The notes under the pieces were generated by a model. The model saw only the letters and a list, made by a program, of their open reading frames with translations, made no database searches and had not been told where the DNA came from. Both the position numbers and the translations under genes were made by a program. A stretch of 64,000 bases of DNA, from the NCBI RefSeq assembly GCF_004123835.1, contig NZ_MZMU01000019.1, positions 305,633 to 369,632 on the forward strand, given 5' to 3'. Shown here one piece after another: positions 57,564 through 64,000 of the stretch. Source of the DNA: Rhizobium leguminosarum. Its GTDB lineage: Bacteria; Pseudomonadota; Alphaproteobacteria; Rhizobiales; Rhizobiaceae. Within the stretch, counting starts at the first letter, position 1, and the number at the start of each line of letters is the position of its first letter.

Positions 57564-58322
57564 TTATGAACGGCGATGGTTGGTGGGTAGCGCTTCAGCG
57601 CCCAATATTTTTACGCCGCAGAGCATTTCGCGCTTGCCAGCAAAGCCCTTGCGGCGCTCGACGGTAAAGCCTGCGGCGATGAGGTTGCGGCGCACGAAGC
57701 CCGCCGCCGCATAGGTGGCGAAAGTGCCGCCGGCTGCGCTTTTCTCACAGACGAGCCGCATCAGTTCCTCCGACCACATATCGCTGTTGCGCGATGGGGC
57801 GAAGCCGTCGAGATACCAGGCGTCGAAGCCGGGCTTGGCTGCCGCGACGCCCTGCAAGGCATGACCGCAGACGACGCGGAGCGTCGTCTGGGCATCGAGA
57901 TCGAGCTCAACGATGCCATCAGGTGCTTGCGGCCACGCCGTTGTCAGCGCTTCGCGTTCTGCATCGATCTCCGGCCAGTGCGACAGCGCCCGGCCGATTT
58001 CTTCGCCGCGCATCGGGTGAAGTTCGAAGGAGGTGAAATGCAGGTGCTGGCCGTCTGCACGGTGGAGCTTCCATTGCCGCCAGGTCTCGGCGAAGTTCAG
58101 GCCGGTTCCGAAGCCGAGCTCACCGATGAGAAATGCCTGCCGCCGGTTCCAGCGCTCCGGCAGGCCGTTACCGGCGAGAAAAACATGGCCGCATTCCAGC
58201 CGCCCGTCGGTCTGGCAATAAAAATGATCGCCAAAGGCGGTGGAATAGGGCATATCGCCGTCGCGCCATTCGAGCGGCTGCGGCGCGCTTGCGCCAATCT
58301 GATCGGGATTCACGTCTGTCAT
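57564..58322 (-). CDS. mnmD: tRNA mnm5s2U-type methyltransferase (MnmD / MnmC2)
   Basis: A 252-residue protein equal to the N-terminal methyltransferase half of E. coli MnmC. It has the family blocks EWRDGDMPYSTAFGDHFY, IGELGFGTGLNFAETWR (AdoMet site), and DAWYLDGFAPSRNSDMWSEEL. It should transfer a methyl group to nm5s2U at the wobble position of certain tRNAs. The ATG at 58322 overlaps the ATG of the divergent oxidoreductase gene by two bases (CATG), so both could be leaderless or share a bidirectional promoter within the genes. Confidence 0.9.
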   Translation of the reverse strand: MTDVNPDQIGASAPQPLEWRDGDMPYSTAFGDHFYCQTDGRLECGHVFLAGNGLPERWNRRQAFLIGELGFGTGLNFAETWRQWKLHRADGQHLHFTSFELHPMRGEEIGRALSHWPEIDAEREALTTAWPQAPDGIVELDLDAQTTLRVVCGHALQGVAAAKPGFDAWYLDGFAPSRNSDMWSEELMRLVCEKSAAGGTFATYAAAGFVRRNLIAAGFTVERRKGFAGKREMLCGVKILGAEALPTNHRRS

Positions 58323-59499
58323 GGAAAAAGCCGATAGTCCTGCGCCGGTCTCAGGTCAATCGTCCTGCGAATTGCTGATCGTCGGCGGCGGCATCATGGG
58401 CCTCTGGGCTGCCGTCCATGCCGAGCGCCGGGGAATCCGGACTCTTATCAGTGACGCCGGCAGATTGGGCGAAGGTGCAAGCGGCGGCCTGCTCGGCGCG
58501 CTGATGCCGCATATGCCGGACCGGTGGTCGGAGAAGAAGCAGTTCCAGTTCGATGCGCTGGTCTCGCTCGAAACCGAGATCGCCGCGCTCGAAGCCGAAA
58601 CCGGACTTTCCGCCGGCTACCGCCGTTCCGGACGGCTGATCCCGCTGCCGAAGCCGCATCTCAACACAATAGCGCGCGGCCATTTCGAGGACGCCGAACG
58701 CCATTGGCGGGCGGGCGACCGCCGCTTCCACTGGCATGTGCTCGACGGGCCTGATGTAGACGGTTGGATCGAGGCGTCTGCCGGCGAGAGCGGCTTCGTG
58801 CACGACACGCTCGCCGCCCGCGTTGCTCCCCGCTTGCTGGTCGCAGCGCTTATCGCCTTCCTGCGGCGGGCAAAGCATGTTCGTATCCTGGAGCAAGCGA
58901 CGGTTGCCGGCCTCGATCCCGATCGCGGTACAGCCGCAATAAACGGCGAAACCATCGTTTTCAATCACTGCATCCTGGCCGCCGGTCATCAGTCCTTTCC
59001 GTTGCTGCAGGGCCTGACGCCGGGGCTGAAACAACCGCTCGGCCAGCCGGTCAAGGGGCAGGCGGCATTATTGAAAGCCTATATCGACCCGGCGCTGCCG
59101 ACGATCTTCCTCGACGGGCTCTATGTTGTCGCGCATGAAGGCGGGCACGCGGCAATCGGCAGCACCAGTGAGAACCGTTTTGACGATCCTACATCCACCG
59201 ACGTCCAGCTCGACGTGCTGATCGAGGCGGCGCGCGGTATCGTACCGACGCTTCGCGACGCCCCTATTGTCGAGCGCTGGGCGGGGCTTCGTCCGAAGGC
59301 GATCGACCGGGATCCAATGATCGGCCGCCACCCCGATCACCGGCGCCTGATCGCGCTGACCGGCGGCTTCAAGGTCAGCTTCGGCCTCGCCCACCGGCTG
59401 GCGGAGGTGGCGATATGTATCGCAGGCGATACAGACTGCGGATTTTTGCTGCCGGAAAGCTTCGCAATTTCAAGCCACATCGCGGCGGCTTCACGTTAA
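58321..59499 (+). CDS. FAD-dependent oxidoreductase (DAO family)
   Basis: A 392-residue flavoenzyme with the ADP-binding fold LLIVGGGIMGLWAAVHAERRG at about residues 19-39, then GASGGLLGALMPHMPDRW and later YVVAHEGGHAAIGSTSENRFDDP, ERWAGLRPKAIDRDPMIGRHPDHRRLIALTGGFKVSFGLA. These match the glycine/D-amino-acid oxidase family. E. coli MnmC has such an oxidase fused behind its methyltransferase; here a similar gene stands divergent to mnmD, so it could be the oxidase that converts cmnm5s2U to nm5s2U. This is inferred from placement. ATG 58321 overlaps the mnmD start; downstream TTG codons are alternatives. Confidence 0.85.
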   Translation: MEKADSPAPVSGQSSCELLIVGGGIMGLWAAVHAERRGIRTLISDAGRLGEGASGGLLGALMPHMPDRWSEKKQFQFDALVSLETEIAALEAETGLSAGYRRSGRLIPLPKPHLNTIARGHFEDAERHWRAGDRRFHWHVLDGPDVDGWIEASAGESGFVHDTLAARVAPRLLVAALIAFLRRAKHVRILEQATVAGLDPDRGTAAINGETIVFNHCILAAGHQSFPLLQGLTPGLKQPLGQPVKGQAALLKAYIDPALPTIFLDGLYVVAHEGGHAAIGSTSENRFDDPTSTDVQLDVLIEAARGIVPTLRDAPIVERWAGLRPKAIDRDPMIGRHPDHRRLIALTGGFKVSFGLAHRLAEVAICIAGDTDCGFLLPESFAISSHIAAASR

Positions 59500-59613
59500 A
59501 CGTGAATTAGACGCCGCTGCGTTTCGTTATTCTGTCATGCAAATCACCTATCTGCTTGCGCATCGACAGCGCCGGATCTGAACGGCGCTCACTTCCTTGA
59601 TGGAGGAAATTGC

Positions 59614-60321
59614 ATGCGCTATGCCATTTGCTTCACGCCTCCGGCGAGCGACCCGTTGTCGCTCGTGGCCGCCAATTGGCTTGGCCGAAACGTGTTTTCG
59701 GGCGATATGATGGAGCCTCCGGCAGTTCGTGGCCTCGGTATTCACGAGATCGCCTTCCATACCGCCGTGCCGCGGCGCTACGGCTTTCACGGTGTTTTGA
59801 AGGCGCCCTTTCATCTGTCCCACGACATGCCCGAATCGCAACTCCTGCGCGATCTGATGCGTTTTTCCGGGACCTTCGTTCCCTTTCAGATTCCGCGTAT
59901 CGAAGTCGCCCGGCTCGGCAATTTCTATAGCCTGCTGCCGAGCACTCCCTGCGAGCAGATCCAGTATCTCGCGTCGGCGATCGTGCAGGAATTCGATCGT
60001 TTCCGCGCACCGCTCAGCGAGGCCGAGATCGAACGCAGTGATCCGGACGGGCTGTCGGCGGCACAGTTCGCCAACCTTCATCGCTGGGGCAATCCCTATG
60101 TGATGGAGGAGTTCCGCTTCCATATGCCTGTGACGGGCCCCGTCAACGCGATCGACATGCCGCGCATCGAGCCGGCGTTGCGGACGATCTTCGAGCCTGT
60201 CCTCTGCGAACCTGTAATGGTTTCCAACGTTGCCCTGATGATCGAAGAGGGCACTGGCGGTCCTTTCCGCGTTCATTCGCTGCATCCGATGGGCAAGGTC
60301 AGCGCGCGCAAAATCGCTTGA
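59614..60321 (+). CDS. DUF1045-family protein (2H phosphoesterase-like)
   Basis: A 235-residue protein with a GGAGGAAATT site. It has the paired histidine segments YGFHGVLKAPFHL (about residues 57-69) and FRFHMPVTGPV (about 167-177) that recall the two His-x-Thr/Ser motifs of 2H phosphoesterases, as described for DUF1045 proteins. The catalytic residues differ from canonical HxT. The family is often near phosphonate genes, but here it precedes the ureide operon. Function unknown. Confidence 0.75.
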   Translation: MRYAICFTPPASDPLSLVAANWLGRNVFSGDMMEPPAVRGLGIHEIAFHTAVPRRYGFHGVLKAPFHLSHDMPESQLLRDLMRFSGTFVPFQIPRIEVARLGNFYSLLPSTPCEQIQYLASAIVQEFDRFRAPLSEAEIERSDPDGLSAAQFANLHRWGNPYVMEEFRFHMPVTGPVNAIDMPRIEPALRTIFEPVLCEPVMVSNVALMIEEGTGGPFRVHSLHPMGKVSARKIA

Positions 60322-60436
60322 ATCTGGCGATGAGCTAAAGGCCTGTGCCGTAAAGGCAAAATCCGTCCGAGCAGTTTCCGTCTCGACATTCCGGCTGCGG
60401 ATGCTACCGTTCCCCGTCTTTTCAGAAGGTGATTTG

Positions 60437-61360
60437 ATGGTATCCGAGACCTATCCGCGCAATCTCGTCGGTTACGGGCGTCTGACGCCCGATCCGAAAT
60501 GGCCGGACGAGGCACGCGTCGCCGTGCAGTTCGTCATCAATTACGAGGAGGGCGGCGAAAGCTCGATTCTCGACGGCGATCCGGCTTCGGAAAACCTGCT
60601 GTCGGAAATCGTCGGCGCGGCCGCCTGGCCGGGGCAGCGCAACCTCAACATGGAATCGATCTATGAGTATGGTTCGCGTGCAGGCTTCTGGCGGCTCTGG
60701 CGGATGTTCACCGATCTCAAGGTGCAGGCAACCGTCTACGGCGTGACGCTGGCGATGGCCCGCAACCCCGAGGCCGTCGCCGCGATGAAGGAGGCCGGCT
60801 GGGAGATCGCCAGCCACGGTTACCGCTGGCTGGAATACAAGGATTTTCCTGAAGATCTGGAGCGCAAGCATATCCTCGAAGCCGTGCGCCTGCATACCGA
60901 ACTTACCGGCGAGCGGCCCTATGGCCTGTATCAGGGCAAGCCTTCCGACAATACGCTTCGGTTGGCGCAGGAGGAGGGCGGTTTCCTCTATTCCTCCGAT
61001 TCTTATGCCGACGACCTGCCCTATTGGGTGAAGGGCGTCGACGGGAAACCCTTCCTGATCATCCCCTATACGCTCGAAACCAACGACATGCGTTTTGCGA
61101 CGCCGCAGGGCTTCAATGCCGGCGATCAGTTCTTCACCTATCTGAAGGACGCCTTCGATACGCTTTATGAGGAAGGCAAGGCGGGCAGTCCGAAGATGAT
61201 GTCGGTCGGCCTGCATTGCCGCCTCGTCGGACGTCCCGGCCGGGCAGCCGCGCTGAAGCGCTTCATCGAATATGTGCTGAAGCACGACAAGGTCTGGATT
61301 CCGCGCCGCATCGAGATCGCCGAGCATTGGCACAAGCACCATCAGCCGGAAGCGCTCTGA
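60437..61360 (+). CDS. puuE: Allantoinase, PuuE type
   Basis: A 307-residue member of the polysaccharide deacetylase fold, from ATG 60437 with AAGGTG upstream. It starts YPRNLVGYGRLTPDPKWPDEARVAVQFVINYEEGGE, as PuuE proteins do, and contains YGVTLAMARNPEAVAAMKEAGWEIASHGYRWLEY and MSVGLHCRLVGRPGRAAAL. This cofactor-independent enzyme opens the allantoin ring to allantoate. It opens the ureide operon; its stop TGATG overlaps the uraD start. It belongs to the same pathway as the four enzymes downstream. Confidence 0.92.
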   Translation: MVSETYPRNLVGYGRLTPDPKWPDEARVAVQFVINYEEGGESSILDGDPASENLLSEIVGAAAWPGQRNLNMESIYEYGSRAGFWRLWRMFTDLKVQATVYGVTLAMARNPEAVAAMKEAGWEIASHGYRWLEYKDFPEDLERKHILEAVRLHTELTGERPYGLYQGKPSDNTLRLAQEEGGFLYSSDSYADDLPYWVKGVDGKPFLIIPYTLETNDMRFATPQGFNAGDQFFTYLKDAFDTLYEEGKAGSPKMMSVGLHCRLVGRPGRAAALKRFIEYVLKHDKVWIPRRIEIAEHWHKHHQPEAL

Positions 61361-61860
61361 TGATGCCGCGCGAGGATTTCGTCTCCCGCTTCGGCGGCGT
61401 CTTTGAACATTCGCCTTTCATCGCCGAGCGCGCCTATGACGCCGGCCACGTGACGGAGCCGCTGACGGCGGCCGGCGTGCATGCGGCCCTTTCCGCTGTC
61501 TTCCGGGCGGCAAGCCCGCAGGAGCGCCTCGGCGTGCTCAGCGCCCATCCTGACCTTGCCGGGCGCCTCGCGATAGCGGGCGAACTCACCGAAGACAGCC
61601 GGAAGGAACAGTCCGGTGCCGGCCTCGACCGCCTGAGCCCGGCCGAACATGCCCGCTTCACCGAACTCAATTCGGCCTATGTCGAAAAATTCGGCTTTCC
61701 CTTCATCATCGCCGTCAAGGGGCTCGGCAAGGACGATATCCTGTCGGCCTTCGAAACACGGATCGGCAATGGCAGGGACGAAGAATTTGCGACCGCGACG
61801 GCGCAAGTCGAGCGGATCGCGCTGCTGCGCCTGACGTCGATGCTGCCGGAGGCTGAATGA
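61360..61860 (+). CDS. uraD: OHCU decarboxylase UraD
   Basis: A 166-residue all-helical protein that begins in the TGATG junction with puuE. It has the family signature LSAHPDLAGRLA with the catalytic His, SGAGLDRLSPAEHARFTELN, and YVEKFGFPFIIAVKG with residues that bind substrate. It decarboxylates 2-oxo-4-hydroxy-4-carboxy-5-ureidoimidazoline to S-allantoin. Its stop overlaps the start of the HepT-like gene by four bases. Confidence 0.92.
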   Translation: MMPREDFVSRFGGVFEHSPFIAERAYDAGHVTEPLTAAGVHAALSAVFRAASPQERLGVLSAHPDLAGRLAIAGELTEDSRKEQSGAGLDRLSPAEHARFTELNSAYVEKFGFPFIIAVKGLGKDDILSAFETRIGNGRDEEFATATAQVERIALLRLTSMLPEAE

Positions 61861-62219
61861 ACGAGCGGCGCGCGATCGACTATCTCAATGAGATGTATGA
61901 GGCGGCATCCGAAGCGCTGTCTTTCGTCGGCGGAATGGATGGGGCGGCGTTCGCCGGGGACAAGCTCACTTTCAAGGCGGTCACCTTTTGCCACTTCACC
62001 ATCGGTGCCGCAGCATCCCGCTTGCTGGTGACTCATCCGGAATTTGCGACCGAGCACCCCGATCTGCCGTGGACGAAAATCTGCGGCACGGGCAACCGTA
62101 TCCTCGACGGTGTCTTCGATCTCGATCCTTCCGACATCTGGGAGGCGACTTATCGCACGCTGCCGGAGCTTCTTTCCGCGATCGATGCCATACGTCATTG
62201 GCATGCCCAAGGTGAGTGA
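61857..62219 (+). CDS. HepT-like (DUF86) protein lacking the RNase motif
   Basis: A 120-residue helical protein embedded with four-base overlaps on both sides between uraD and allA. The fold matches HepT/DUF86: helical start MNERRAIDYLNEMYEAASEA and end LPWTKICGTGNRILDGVFDLDPSDIWEATYRTLPELL. In active HepT toxins this last region has an R-x4-H-x-Y motif (RNxxxHxY). Here the positions read G-NRIL-D-G-V, so all three catalytic residues are changed. No MNT antitoxin is adjacent. It therefore looks like a domesticated, non-toxic protein working with ureide metabolism. Confidence 0.75.
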   Translation: MNERRAIDYLNEMYEAASEALSFVGGMDGAAFAGDKLTFKAVTFCHFTIGAAASRLLVTHPEFATEHPDLPWTKICGTGNRILDGVFDLDPSDIWEATYRTLPELLSAIDAIRHWHAQGE

Positions 62220-62725
62220 AGCGATTGCCCCCACATCTCAACATCCGTCCGCTTACGAGATCCGCCTTTGCTCCCTTCGGCGAGGTGATCGAAGCCGATC
62301 TCGCCTCGATGCGGCTCATCAACGGCGGCACGACGGAGCGTTTTCATGCGCTTGCCGCCACTGAGGCGACGGGCGAGGGCGCACGCGTTATCATCAACCT
62401 CTTTCGCGGCCAGCCGCGCAGCTTCCCCTACGAAGTCGCCATGATGGAGCGCCATCCCCTCGGCAGTCAGAGTTTCTCGCCGGTCTCGGGCCGTCCTTTT
62501 CTCGTTGTCGTCTCCGAGGATGAGGACGGTTGCCCGGGCAGGCCTCAGGTGTTTCTGGCGCGAGGCGACCAGGGCGTGAACTATCGCCGCAACATCTGGC
62601 ATCATCCGCTGATGGCGCTCGGCCAAGCCTCAGACTTCTTGGTCGTCGATCGCGACGGGCCGGGCAACAATCTGGAAGAATACTTCTTCGAAACCCCTTT
62701 TATCATCAAAGAGCCAGCCCCATGA
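62216..62725 (+). CDS. allA: Ureidoglycolate lyase AllA
   Basis: A 169-residue enzyme beginning at GTG 62216, overlapping the previous stop as GTGA. The cupin-like family pattern is clear: IRPLTRSAFAPFGEVIEAD, RMIINLFRG-like NLFRGQPRSFPYEVAMMERHPLGSQSFSP, FLVVVSEDEDG, and NYRRNIWHHPLMAL, which bears the metal and substrate residues. It cleaves ureidoglycolate to glyoxylate and urea. Its TGA overlaps the hiuH ATG. Confidence 0.92.
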   Translation: MKRLPPHLNIRPLTRSAFAPFGEVIEADLASMRLINGGTTERFHALAATEATGEGARVIINLFRGQPRSFPYEVAMMERHPLGSQSFSPVSGRPFLVVVSEDEDGCPGRPQVFLARGDQGVNYRRNIWHHPLMALGQASDFLVVDRDGPGNNLEEYFFETPFIIKEPAP

Positions 62726-63078
62726 CCGGACTGACCACGCATGTTCTCGACACCGCTCTCGGCAAGCCGGCCGAGGGCTTGAGGATCGATCTTTTCCAGC
62801 TCGAAGGCGAGATCCGCAGGCATCTGAAGACGGTCGAGACCAATGCCGACGGCCGGGTTGACGGCGGCCCTATCCTCATTGGTGAAAATTTTCGAGCCGG
62901 CACCTATGAACTGGTCTTCCACGCCGGCGATTATCTGAGGGCCAGCGGCGCGCCGCTGCCGCATCCCGCCTTCCTCGATCTCGTGCCGATCCGCTTCGGC
63001 ATTGCCGACGTCACGGCGCATTACCATGTGCCGCTGCTGATTTCGCCCTATGGCTATTCCACCTACCGAGGCAGCTAG
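62722..63078 (+). CDS. hiuH: 5-hydroxyisourate hydrolase (transthyretin-like)
   Basis: A 118-residue transthyretin-like protein. It has the N-terminal THVLDTALGKPA block with the active His, the central RVDGGPIL and FHAGDYL stretch, and the C-terminal YRGS tetrapeptide that is diagnostic of HIU hydrolase rather than hormone-binding transthyretin. It turns 5-hydroxyisourate into OHCU, the substrate of UraD. Together the operon covers urate degradation after urate oxidase, which is not seen in the window. Confidence 0.93.
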   Translation: MTGLTTHVLDTALGKPAEGLRIDLFQLEGEIRRHLKTVETNADGRVDGGPILIGENFRAGTYELVFHAGDYLRASGAPLPHPAFLDLVPIRFGIADVTAHYHVPLLISPYGYSTYRGS

Positions 63079-63080
63079 AG

Positions 63081-63821
63081 ATGCGTTTTGCCGCTATCGC
63101 CGACATTCACGGCAACCATCTGGCGCTTGAGGCGGTGCTTGCGGATATTCATGCGCAGGGGATCGAGGAGATCGTCAATCTCGGCGATTTCTTCAGCGGC
63201 CCTTTGGAGGCCGGGCTGACGGCAGACCTGCTGATGCCGCTCGGCCTGACCTCGGTTCGCGGCAATCATGATCGCTATCTGATCGAGCAGGATCCGGCCT
63301 CGATGCATGCTTCGGATGCCGCCGCCTATCGGCAATTGACGCCATCCCATCTCGACTGGCTGCGCGGCCTGCCGTTCGATACAGTCTATCGCGAAGAGGT
63401 CTATCTCTGCCACGCGACGCCGAAGGACGACAATCTCTACTGGCTGGAATCGGTCTCGCCGGAGGGCTTCGTCTTCCTGAAGCCGATCGAAGCGATCGAG
63501 GCGCTGGCCGAGGGCATCGACCTGCCGCTGATCCTCTGCGGCCACAGCCATATTCCCCGCGCCGTGCGTCTCTCCGATGGCCGCCTGATCGTCAATCCCG
63601 GCAGCGTCGGCTGCCCGGCCTATGACGACGAGCTGCCTTATTACCACAAGGTGGAGGCCGGCCATCCGCTGGCGAGTTATGCCATTCTGGAAAAGGCGGC
63701 GGGCGGATGGACATGGCAGTTCCGAACGGTCGCCTATGACCATATGGCGATGTCGGCACTGGCCGCCGAAAGGGGCCGTGCCGACTGGGCGGGTGCGCTG
63801 GCAGCGGGCTGGGTGAGATAG
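63081..63821 (+). CDS. Calcineurin-like metallophosphoesterase (YfcE type)
   Basis: A 246-residue phosphoesterase two bases after the hiuH stop. The five metal blocks are intact: ADIHGNHLALEAV, NLGDFFSGP, RGNHDRYL, LCHATP and LCGHSHIPR. It probably hydrolyses phosphodiesters in the cytosol. Being last in the ureide operon may be incidental, as no purine step needs it. Confidence 0.9.
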   Translation: MRFAAIADIHGNHLALEAVLADIHAQGIEEIVNLGDFFSGPLEAGLTADLLMPLGLTSVRGNHDRYLIEQDPASMHASDAAAYRQLTPSHLDWLRGLPFDTVYREEVYLCHATPKDDNLYWLESVSPEGFVFLKPIEAIEALAEGIDLPLILCGHSHIPRAVRLSDGRLIVNPGSVGCPAYDDELPYYHKVEAGHPLASYAILEKAAGGWTWQFRTVAYDHMAMSALAAERGRADWAGALAAGWVR

Positions 63822-63822
63822 A

Positions 63823-63866
63823 GCATGATGCCGAAAAGTGGGAGCAGTTTTCGGGCGACATCATGC
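63823..63866. repeat. Rhizobial intergenic palindrome
   Basis: GCATGATGCCGAAAA pairs with TTTTCGG + CATCATGC, with a four-base bulge, two bases after the phosphoesterase stop. Elements of this sequence (GCATGATGCCGAAAAGTG) are numerous in rhizobial intergenic regions. It may serve as a terminator. Confidence 0.75.
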
Positions 63867-63956
63867 ATCTAGATGTGAGCTTTCAGGAGGTTGTCCATTC
63901 GGAGCGGATTTAGGAGACTGGAGTTACCACACCTCAGTTTTCCAGGATCACTCCGA

Positions 63957-64000
63957 ATGAACATCCATAAGAATGCCCGACTGACACCGTTGCGTCGAGA
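63957..64000 (+). CDS. IS481-family transposase, first codons only
   Basis: ATG 63957 begins MNIHKNARLTPLRR, which matches the N-terminus conserved in IS481-type transposases of alphaproteobacteria. The frame runs off the window. The IS start should lie between 63872 and 63956; TTGTCCATTCGGAGCGG near 63890 is a candidate terminal repeat but cannot be checked without the other end. Confidence 0.8.
   Translation, partial: MNIHKNARLTPLRR

Overview
The window looks like chromosome (or chromid) of a Rhizobium species of the R. etli / R. leguminosarum group. Evidence: the chvE-gguA-gguB-gguC sugar-uptake block with a GbpR-type LysR gene beside it, an L-arabonate dehydratase whose three cluster cysteines fall at positions known for the R. 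leguminosarum enzyme, an IdhA-type inositol dehydrogenase, RIME-like rhizobial intergenic palindromes, and high-GC alphaproteobacterial coding throughout. Identifications come from reading translated sequence and motifs; no database search was run.

Bases 1 to about 22590 are accessory DNA ending at the 3' end of a tRNA-Arg(CCG) gene. The left 15.7 kb is the late region of a P22-like short-tailed prophage, all but two genes on the plus strand: end of the coat gene, head-tail adaptor and tail-stabilisation proteins, an S74 self-cleaving protein, a muralytic ejection protein, a second ejection protein, tail fibre, lysis cassette (holin-like, SAR-type lysozyme, nested spanins) and an SGNH-esterase-like tail protein. 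A lipoprotein gene on the opposite strand sits between a holin remnant and the intact holin-like gene. An IS110-family element (transposase 16275-17306) separates the late genes from a regulatory arm (17732-22444): a membrane protein, a seven-gene leftward operon headed by an XRE repressor and two other helix-turn-helix proteins, a divergent-promoter operator region at 21700-21749, and two small rightward genes. No integrase or replication gene is inside the window.

Bases 22800-41100 are sugar catabolism. A xylose-type ABC system (xylF, permease, half-size ATPase) diverges from a ROK regulator and shares a clear inverted-repeat operator with it. An inositol dehydrogenase converges on the regulator across a long rhizobial inverted repeat. 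After a TAT-exported Hint-domain protein and a J-domain-like protein come gbpR, chvE, gguABC, an alpha-ketoglutarate-semialdehyde dehydrogenase and L-arabonate dehydratase, together most of a non-phosphorylative arabinose pathway. In both ABC operons a strong stem-loop directly follows the binding-protein gene.

Bases 41100-53500 hold a Phd/VapC toxin-antitoxin pair, a transglutaminase / alpha-E / circularly permuted ATP-grasp trio, an EamA exporter, an RhlE-type helicase, a HEAT-repeat DNA alkylation repair-like protein, and a LacI-regulated cassette with a dihydrodipicolinate-synthase-family aldolase and an MFS sugar transporter broken by a one-base frameshift.

Bases 53500-64000 contain a secreted small protein, a 1131-residue PAS-rich hybrid histidine kinase with two receiver domains, divergent mnmD and FAD-oxidoreductase genes whose start codons overlap, a DUF1045 protein, and a tightly overlapped ureide operon (puuE, uraD, a HepT-like gene with altered catalytic residues, allA, hiuH, metallophosphoesterase). 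The window ends in an intergenic palindrome and the first codons of an IS481-type transposase.
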